From Sepioteuthis lessoniana (lineage: Eukaryota > Mollusca > Cephalopoda > Myopsida > Loliginidae): a DNA stretch of 64,000 nt. The DNA lies in NCBI GenBank assembly GCA_963585895.1, contig OY757904.1, positions 7,110,630 to 7,174,629 of the forward strand, given 5' to 3'. Made by a program: the position numbers and the translations under genes. The notes under the pieces were generated by a model, which saw nothing but the letters and a program-made list of their open reading frames with translations, did not search any database and was not told the origin of the DNA. This document shows positions 56,931 through 64,000 of the stretch, in pieces; position 1 is the stretch's first letter, and each line of letters starts with the position of its first letter.

Positions 56931-56980
56931 CAAACAAAAAACAATAAAATAAAGAATTGTGTAGAAATCGAAGATATTAC

Positions 56981-57094
56981 CCAGTTTTACCGCAATAAGC
57001 GTAACAGAGTTGGCAGGTACCATCTTCTCTTGGAAAACGTCCTTTTGGACACCAGACTGAAGAGGTGGCATTACCCAGACACATTGCTGAAAAT
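56981..57094 (-). CDS. Cysteine-rich furin-like (EGFR/insulin-receptor-type) protein, first identified exon
   Basis: On the minus strand TCTATTTTCAG precedes a 114-nt exon ending at a GTAATA donor. In phase it reads FSAMCLGNATSSVWCPKG, RFPREDGTCQLCYAYC and GKTG, with five cysteines and an NAT glycosylation site. Joined to the exons at 50.4-50.6 and 46.9-47.2 kb by matching phases, it gives about 170 residues with 19 cysteines in furin-like spacing, as in the extracellular cysteine-rich regions of EGF-receptor or insulin-receptor relatives that bind growth factors at the cell surface. No kinase or membrane exon was found, so receptor identity is inference; a secreted furin-repeat protein is the main alternative. 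A second acceptor eight bases in is possible. Upstream exons should lie to the right. Confidence 0.72.
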
Positions 57095-57177
57095 CTGAAA
57101 ATAGAAAATGAAAACAATTTGAGTTGAAAACATACACCTTATTAAAAATGAAATCAAATTATCCTCATCGAGGTATG

Positions 57178-57350
57178 CCGAAAGTCCAAATTCCTTTTTC
57201 TCGCTATCCATTTCTATCGGTTATCGATCTTGACAAGTCCTCTAAACGTCACCTAGTTTCTGCACAGAGCTTATGAATGCAGGTTGGCCAATACTGGTGG
57301 GTCCATATGTATGAGTCCGAACAAGAACATTGCTAATAAGTTTGTCCTTA
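57178..57350 (-). pseudogene. RTE-like LINE relic
   Basis: AGTCCTCTAAACGTCACCTA, TTCTGCACAGAGCTTATGAA and AAGTTTGTCCTTACTT parallel AGGTCTTTAAGGTTATATCC, TTGGCACAGACCTGTTGTAT and GAGTTCGTCCTTACTT at 60.35-60.48 kb. It is old and has no open frame. Confidence 0.5.
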
Positions 57351-57487
57351 CTTTTATAACAAGAGGGCAGATGATATTACCATTTAAACATAAAAGGCTG
57401 TTGACATTGCGTCTTTCTGTTGCCTCTTGTTATATTAAAAGAAAGAAAATAAAATAATGAAGGCGTAGATATTGATGGTTTTCAATC

Positions 57488-58078
57488 TAGTAGTTTAATG
57501 ACAGCGAGAATAAAGGGTACCTTTATGCTGCAAATTCTCGTAGGAAGGAACTAAGGAAATAGTTATGGAGTTGAGAAGGAATTTTATCAGCTAAATTTTA
57601 TCTGCCTGAGCGGAATTATGCATCGCCATCGGTGTAGCAAATTTTGGGTTTGCTGTTTAATGACAAGAATGATGTAGTTGGATGTCTGAGCGAATTGCGC
57701 GTCGCTGTCGACATACCAAAAAGTTGGAGGTGATATCAAGAAGTTCCTTTGTGAGGCTGATTCCATGCATCCAATTCATGTTCAACTGGGAACCATTGGT
57801 CTAAGAGAGTAGACTAAAGAGGTCCATAAATTAGATGGCTTTCCTCATGGTGTTGTGCTTCTGCTGCTATGCAGGGAGCGGACAGAAAGTGCGTCCGCCC
57901 TGTTCGAAAGGATATAAGGAAGAGAGTGTTTAGCGGGCTTTCACCATTTTTATGTTGTCCGGAAAAATGGTCCGGGATGAATAGGATAAGTCATCCTCAT
58001 TGGGTGAAAATATGCGTCGACCATAACGGTCAAATTAATTTACGCACCAAACAAAAATAGGAAGTTCTTTCTGCTACA
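57488..58078 (-). mobile_element. LTR-A: truncated minus copy
   Basis: It begins (minus strand) TGTAGCAGAAAGAACTTCC at 58078 and matches 48050-48759 through TCCGGACAACATAAAAATGG, TAGACCAATGGTTCCCAGTT and GGTACCCTTTATTCTCGCTG. About 200 bases in the middle and the last 100 bases are lost compared with the 48-kb copy. Confidence 0.7.
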
Positions 58079-58269
58079 CTTTTCCAGCAGTATGATTTGC
58101 TCGTCTTTGTTGAATGGTTTGAAATAGGACGTAACGAAATATAATGCTATTTACATGGTCATCATGTTGCGACCTGCTCACAAGTATAAACTGATCGGAT
58201 TACTCGCACTCCCTCGACACAGCTTCAAAACCATCAACCCCGTTCATCCAGGAGCTCCGCCACAAAATG

Positions 58270-58619
58270 GCGCGTTTGAAATATACCACTCCCCGATAGC
58301 AACAAACAGGCACATTCATCCCTCAACATCTCCGAAACTGTAAGTACGTTTTCGTACGAAACGACGCCGTAAAAAACCACTTACACTAGCCTACCAAGGT
58401 CCATTTAATGTGATACGACACTCCAAAAAACACATTACGATTAGGTGCGGTGACACGACTGATACCGTTTCCATCGATCGGATTAAACCAGCGTTTTTGG
58501 AGAAACAACAACATACCACACCTCCTTTCGGAAGTACTCCAACGCCATCACATCAGAAAACCCGATCTGGAAGGAAAGTCACCTTCCCTAGTAATCTAAG
58601 AACAGATTACCACCGCTAA
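58270..58619 (+). pseudogene. C-terminal end of gypsy pol (GPY/F-like region after integrase)
   Basis: FIPQHLRNCKYVFVRNDAVK, a frameshift in an A run near 58370, then KPLTLAYQGPFNVIRHSKKH, ITIRCGDTTDTVSIDRIKP and TRSGRKVTFPSNL before TAA. YQGPF followed by DTVSIDRIKPA is the C-terminal module of gypsy-type integrases, which helps target or hold DNA during integration. Protease, reverse transcriptase, RNase H and the integrase core are absent. A purine run (AGGGGAAGA, 58641) precedes the LTR, as a polypurine tract should. Confidence 0.8.
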
Positions 58620-58653
58620 TTGATAAACGATCAATTATCTAGGGGAAGACCCT

Positions 58654-59820
58654 TGTCGCGAATTGCTTACAAACATAAACAGATCGGATTACTCGCACTC
58701 CCTAGAAAAATTACGGCCGGAAATCCTGAAGCCCTTTTGACGACCCTGACTTGCGGTTACAGCTACAAAAAGGGAATAAATTACATCTAACAACATTTAC
58801 AGAACAAGTCTATCAAAAGTAACTCTATCAAAATAAAGTTGATTATCTTCCGAAGCCTATCCCTAGCTAAAGAAGAACTGTACTTCCACTGCTATTTTTT
58901 AAAAGATAAACTTTACGCTTAGGCAGACCCGTTAGACTGCCGATGCTACTGCTGGATATCAACAAGACTGTTTTCAACGGTCAGCGGCGCGTTCCTTTTT
59001 TTCAACGAAGCTCTTAAGGCTGAGTCCCACATATCGTGGTCGCATTCGTCTTACTTCTGGGCGCGTTCCTTTTTTTAACGAAGCTCTCAAGGCTGAGCCC
59101 TACTTCTCGTGGTCGTATTCACCTTACCTCAAGGCCGAATCCCACTCATAGCTACCGTCTCTGATACGTCTGCACAGCTAGGGGCGTGACAAAGCCCTAG
59201 CTTCACCGATTCGCTCGCTCGACTTCTTATGTGCTAAGGCCTGGCAAACCTTAGCCACGGTTTCCCTGTCCGTTCACTTGGTCTGTAGTATTGCTCGACT
59301 CTACGCGACCAAGCTGCCAACACCAACTTCGACCACGATGCTCCAGCAATGCAGCATCCTGTCCACGTATGACTCGCTGTACGGACTGCACTAGCATTGC
59401 AACATCTAGCCCACGTACGACCCTCTGTACGGGCAAGCTACCACATTGACACTCCCCCCGGTTAAATCAACGCACTGTCAAAACCGGGACATCGATTTAC
59501 CAACCTCGACCAACATCAGCTACCCGCAACGAACGTCCAGCTGCACCTATCTACGACTCGACCGACATCAGCTACCCACAACAGTCGTCCTGCTGCACCT
59601 ATCAACGACTCGACCATACCAGCTACCGACACCAACCACCTAGCTGAAAACACAACTACCGTGGACTTTACATACGCACTTGTAAATACGACAATAAATT
59701 GTCATCTTTGTTATATTTGTTACCTCGCCTTTGTTTCCTTCATTGTCTTTGGCTGTCATTACTCGCACGCATTAAACTTAAAACATTTGCCGGGTCGACG
59801 TGCCTTTCGGCTCCGCAACA
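58654..59820 (+). repeat. LTR-B: 3' LTR of the gypsy element, 1167 bp
   Basis: Ends are TGTCGCG and CGCAACA, an imperfect short inverted repeat. Inside are a tandem duplication of about 74 bases (GCGCGTTCC ... AGGCTGAG at 58986-59130), a block of CGACTCGACC/ACATCAGCTACCC repeats (59500-59640), and AATAAA at 59693-59698 about 120 bases before the end. GC content is clearly higher than in the surroundings. Confidence 0.82.
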
Positions 59821-60006
59821 ATCATGTCTTGATTGATAACACTGTGTCATTATTTTCCTTCCAGCTATGGGTAAATAGTAGGGCAGACTAGGTTCTTTAG
59901 CCTTGGTGAGGCAACTAGTCTAGTAGAAGGAAAACTCTGAATTTAAACCTGTTAAACTCCGCTTAAAATTGACCTTGTGTCATATCCTGCCCGAGCGGAG
60001 GGGTTG

Positions 60007-60007
<1 letters not shown>

Positions 60008-60048
<41 letters not shown>
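60008..60048. repeat. (AT)n microsatellite
   Basis: About 20 uninterrupted units. Confidence 0.97.
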
Positions 60049-60051
<3 letters not shown>

Positions 60052-60269
60052 GATAGATAATACTGTGTCATAAATTGCTTATTTTACAAAGTTGCCATTA
60101 AAGTGCACATGTTTTATAAGATAGCCTTTTTGTTCATTTACCTGTAATCAAGACTGCATAAAATGTGCAAATGTTGCATTTAGTCTTGGTAAAATCTACG
60201 ATAGTATTTTGCGAGTCAAATCAATTTTGAATCTAGCAGAAAAAAAGGGCTGAGCTTCTGAGCGAGAAT

Positions 60270-60779
60270 ATATATCATCATGTCGCGCTGTCAGCACGGA
60301 TTTCACTGACCTTCTCTCGCCACCCGTCTTTATCGTCCATTGCTCTCGGGAGGTCTTTAAGGTTATATCCTGTATTGGCACAGACCTGTTGTATAAAGGT
60401 TCTAGCTGGTCATCCTACCTTTGCTCGTCCATGTGAAGGGTCCGCGGGAGTATGTCACTTATGAGTTCGTCCTTACTTCTCCAGCTGTGTCCAGTATGTC
60501 TGGTTCGTCTAACTTTGATAGTTTTCGTAATGGGTGGTAGGTGGCCGTATAGCTGCTGTTTTGTAGGGTGTTGCCTCCAGGAATTGTTCAATATTGCTTG
60601 CAACATTCTTGTGTAGTTGCCGTCAAGCTTTTTCTCCATACGTTTAATTAGAGTTCATGTAATGCATCCATATAGCAGTATCGACACGACTGCTGCTTGG
60701 AAAAAAACTGACTTCCATATGACCAACAGTCTATCGATAGCTGTCCATGCCTTTGCTAGTCGCGTGTTGATGTCTTTCT
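60270..60779 (-). pseudogene. RTE-like LINE, 3' part (minus)
   Basis: The minus strand reads from KDINTRLAKAWTAIDRL (60779) through ILLYGCIT, MEKKLDGNYTRMLQAIL, SWRQHPTKQQLYGHLPP, RRTRHTGHSWRSKDELISD and on to a short (CAT)-type tail at 60277. It has several stops and is older than the 33.5-kb copy. It lacks the catalytic region; that part is found directly to its right on the other strand. Confidence 0.85.
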
Positions 60780-60780
60780 A

Positions 60781-61031
60781 GGTTTACGGACGCTGACTAC
60801 GCTGATCACATAGCGCTTCTGGCAAATACATCCGCCCAAGCTGAAACTCTGCTACATAGTCTGGAACGAGCAGCTGCTGGTGTAGGCTTCCATGTCAACG
60901 CACACAAGACGGAATATATGTGCTTTAATCAAAGAGGCGACATCTCCACACTAAATGGCAGTTCTCTGAAACTAGTGGACAAGTTCACCTACCAAGGAAG
61001 CAGTGTCTCATCAACCGAGAAAGACATCAAC
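60781..61031 (+). pseudogene. RTE-like LINE, inverted 5' part (plus) with altered catalytic motif
   Basis: The plus strand reads FTDADYADHIALLANTSAQ, ETLLHSLERAAAGVGFHV, NAHKTEYMCFN and KLVDKFTYQGSSVSSTEKD, ending IN. This is the reverse-transcriptase palm region; the usual YADD is YADH here. It stops at 61031 with the 14 bases AGAAAGACATCAAC, which are also the first bases of the minus-strand 3' part (complement at 60766-60779). An (AT)n run follows. It is part of the same insertion as 60270-60779. Confidence 0.85.
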
Positions 61032-61157
61032 ATATATATATATATATATATATATTATTATATAATAGGTCTATCACAGATATTGAGCACTCTCCAAGTC
61101 ATACCGCATTTGATCTCTCACAAACCCACCAAGTGAGTTAGTGACAACCATGCACTG

Positions 61158-61162
<5 letters not shown>

Positions 61163-61217
<55 letters not shown>
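61163..61217. repeat. (AT)n microsatellite
   Basis: About 27 uninterrupted units. Confidence 0.97.
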
Positions 61218-61219
<2 letters not shown>

Positions 61220-64000
61220 CTGAATTTCATATTTAGTAAAACTGAGAAGGATATTGTTACTTTTTCTACATTAAGTACCAACCGATGAATGAAGTGCCAA
61301 GAAATCTTTGATACAGAATGGTATATATATTACGCGTGTGCATATTTAAATATGGATTCATAATTCTCGAACTGAAAACTGTGATTATGCAGAGATAATC
61401 GTGATGATATGAAATAAACTGATAGGCGTTTCTAACTTAATTTCCTGTCTCACAAAGTTGATGCTGAATACAAATTTTCTGTGATTTTTAATTTTTGTTC
61501 ATTTAACCTTTTGTCAAAATTACATAAAATGTACAGATATTGCATTTGGTCTTAGTAAAAATATGTAAAAGCCATTTGTGAGTCAAGTCAATTTTAAATC
61601 TAGCAGACACCCCATAAAAACAATTGGTGGTGCTTAACTTTTAAGTGGGTGTATATATAATGCAAGGCTGTTAACACATTCTATGAATATTAGTCTTCTT
61701 TTCATGACTTATTTTTTATGACGTTGCAACGGTAGACAGAACTCTGGACAACAGAGTATCAATATCTTTACACGTGAAATCTATTTTTAGTTTGTCTCAG
61801 ACCTTTGGGAGACAGGTTCGTCGTAGCACTCAACTGTCGAAACTTCCAGCGTTGTCGGCTCACACACCATCACTCTACTTGAAAACAGACTTTTCGCCTG
61901 AGGAACGAATCTCGCAAAGAGGAGTGGCTGAAACAATACATCTCACAGGTCATTGTTCGCAGCAACACTGTTACCATTCTATTAGCAAGACAAACTGAGG
62001 ATGAAAGGTCATATAAACTAATATTCTGTATATTTAATGAATGAAAGATGATGAACGTGTTATAAAAAGGTCAAGAAATATCTGCTAAACAATACATTAT
62101 TTGTTTTCTTGTATATTCATAAGCACTTAACACATACAGAGGCGCATCTCGTGGTGAAGTGTTTTGCGAACTACTCTTGTAGACTATAATGAGTTCGATT
62201 CTCACTAAGAGCCATGTACATCTTAGTAAATAACGATTCGTGCGTAGGAGGTTAAAAATGAAAACTACTGAGAAAGAAAATTTAATGTATCGTTGGGTTA
62301 TCTTTTTTTACCTGCAAGATGAATTTTCCAAACGATCGTTAGCAGGTGGCACAAGTAGTTCTTTTAGTGACAAAAGGTACGTAGATAGTTCTCTTTCTCT
62401 CTGGATGCAATAAGAAGAAGATGTGAGTTTCGTCCGTCCGTGGACGTTCCTTTCATTGTCATATACATGCAATTACATATCGGATACAGCCAAAATACCT
62501 TGTCCATGTGACACAAAATTGAAAACTTTCTTAAATCACAGACATGTCTAAATAACTGAATATAAATAAAGGAACATTATTTGTCAAGTAGGTAAAATGG
62601 AGTAAATTTTCTTTCTGTTGAACACATCGACGCATCTATTTTTGTATGATCGTTCCTGCTTCATAAAGTTGATATTCATTAACCTTTTCTTAGTCTGATA
62701 CAAAGGCCTGAGATTGCTTACAGCACTTGCTGTTTTAGTCTCCCATCTTAGAAACGAGCTGGCTTATCACTGCTTAACTTCAGTGATCTAGCGAAACTGG
62801 TTCTTTCAGCGCGACTTTATTGAAACTCGCTTCAGTAAAGTTGTTATAAGAATTGTCTTTTGGATTTTTTTTTACTAAACTGAACTTAATATTCAAATTG
62901 TATGATGAATATAACCATATAACCTCAATATTTTTACCCTATAAACTGAACATAACTTATTCTAATAATGTGAATATTATGAGGTATAAATCAAATAACC
63001 TTGATAATCTTTGATAATGTTACAGCACAAAAAGTTTTACAAAATATGTTTTTACGTAAACTTTACAAAAATTCGACCAATACTTTTTGTTTATTATTGT
63101 CACTCACTTCGTTTTAACTTACTGAAATGTTGCTTTTCTTTAGAGATCAGACAGACGTAGCGGTGCCTTTAGTGCGTTTAATTTCGTCTGTTGAACGAAC
63201 GTGAAACATCAAAGGTTTGATTGATCCTGGCACGTAGGATTGGATTTGGGCGAGGTGGATTTACGCAGGATTATTTCTCTACGGGAAATGACTACAGAAA
63301 TTGAAAACCGTTTTATTACTTCCATTTTCCGGTACTTAACCCACTAAACAAGTTACCTTTTCCTCGGTAATAAAAGATATATAAGGGCACTATATTTCAT
63401 ATCGTAGAATCTGGTTGGCTGTTTCTTAGTTTGTGTTACGTGCTGGGCTGTTTCCAAGCATATGTATTTTAAGAATTGTAGGATTTCCTCAGTGAAATCT
63501 CCCAAAAAGAATTTAGTCAATTCAGAATCTTGTAACATGTATTGTTACATGTACAAACGAATCCATTACAGAATTTTTGGACTGCATATCTCGTTTAGAA
63601 ACTGACATCAAGGTTTGGCACAGATAACCTTTTTTCATGTTTTTTTGAGTATATCACTGTTATGTAGTTTATATATAACTTCAAACGGATATTTGTGGAT
63701 ATCTTTCATCTTGCATACACAGAAACGATTTTCATGTTTTTTCTCCTCTTCCTACACAAATACACATTTGCCACAAGAAATTAAATGTATCTCTTGATCC
63801 TCTTCTCTTATATTCAGAACAGCCTAGCGTATTGACACATCACTGTTTATTATCTAAATTTAAACTCTGATGCACACACGTACGCACACATACACACGCA
63901 CACGCACATGCACACGCACATCTACGTATACACGCTTTTTAGTCCTCTAGATATTTGACAATGAGTTATCCATTTCTCAAGTTGATTTGGCTTCTGTTCA
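61218..64000. other. AT-rich stretch without recognisable genes
   Basis: Besides the tRNA-like piece at 62.14 kb I see nothing coding. The plus frame 61774-61998 and minus frame 63353-63538 show no family features. Upstream exons of the minus-strand cysteine-rich gene could lie here or beyond the window, but none was identified. Confidence 0.45.
62140..62220 (+). repeat. tRNA-like SINE head
   Basis: CGTGGTGAAGTGTTTTGCGA (A-box region) and GAGTTCGATTCTCAC (B box) are spaced about 25 bases apart, as in a tRNA. The ends do not form an acceptor stem that I can see, so a SINE head is more likely than a tRNA gene. Confidence 0.4.

Larger units (their letters stand above)
58165..59820 (+). mobile_element. 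Ty3/gypsy element, internally deleted, with ATCA target duplication
   Basis: The first 54 bases (TGTTGCGACCTGCTCAC, then GATCGGATTACTCGCACTCC) match the start of the complete LTR at 58654 (TGTCGCGAATTGCTTAC, GATCGGATTACTCGCACTCC). They then pass straight into the end of pol and a full 3' LTR. ATCA at 58161-58164 and 59821-59824 flanks the unit as a 4-bp target-site duplication. So the insertion kept its two outer ends while nearly all of the 5' LTR and internal region was lost. Confidence 0.75.

Overview
This window is eukaryotic, most likely from a protostome invertebrate. It is AT-rich, genes are broken into short exons by multi-kilobase introns, and much of the rest is retrotransposons, SINE-like repeats and long AC, AT and GA microsatellites. 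The mixture resembles molluscan and especially cephalopod DNA, but the sequence alone does not settle the species. There are no operons and no bacterial features. Most long open frames are fragments of transposons or antisense shadows.

Two host genes are supported by splice sites whose codon phases agree. Near the left end (2.9-7.2 kb, + strand) are the last three exons of a gene whose protein ends in a helical, armadillo/HEAT-like tail of about 87 residues; its start lies outside the window or was not found. Between 57.1 and 46.9 kb (- strand) are three exons of a cysteine-rich extracellular protein with furin-like repeats, of the EGF-receptor/insulin-receptor kind: 19 cysteines in about 170 residues and a possible stop in the last exon. 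A further protein-like minus-strand exon at 36.6 kb lies inside a 34-bp direct duplication and may belong to the same or another gene.

The region from 11.7 to 61 kb is dominated by mobile DNA. 22.3-27.1 kb: a decayed Tx1/L1-like LINE with an APE-type endonuclease and reverse transcriptase on the - strand and most of its ORF1 on the + strand. 27.4-28.3 kb: a relic of a dispersed protein family marked by SDEQGERFHQD. 28.8-31.6 kb: a second, different LINE (YMDD). 33.5, 36.0 and 60.3-61.0 kb: 5'-truncated copies of an RTE-like LINE, the last with the inversion pattern expected of twin priming. 38.65-39.6 kb: the 3' part of a LINE with a CCHC-like knuckle and a restriction-like endonuclease. 58.2-59.8 kb: an internally deleted Ty3/gypsy element with a 4-bp target duplication.

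Several repeat families can be defined by comparing the window with itself: a tRNA-derived SINE (four copies), a palindrome-forming dispersed repeat (at least five bodies plus tail fragments), and several LTR-like families. Foldback structures around simple-sequence cores occur near 54.8-55.3 and 56.6-56.8 kb.

I found no coherent new multi-gene system. The best leads are the foldback microsatellite structures, the twin-primed LINE, the cryptic exon with two in-frame donors, and a heat-shock-element pair upstream of a TATA box at 41.2-41.4 kb.
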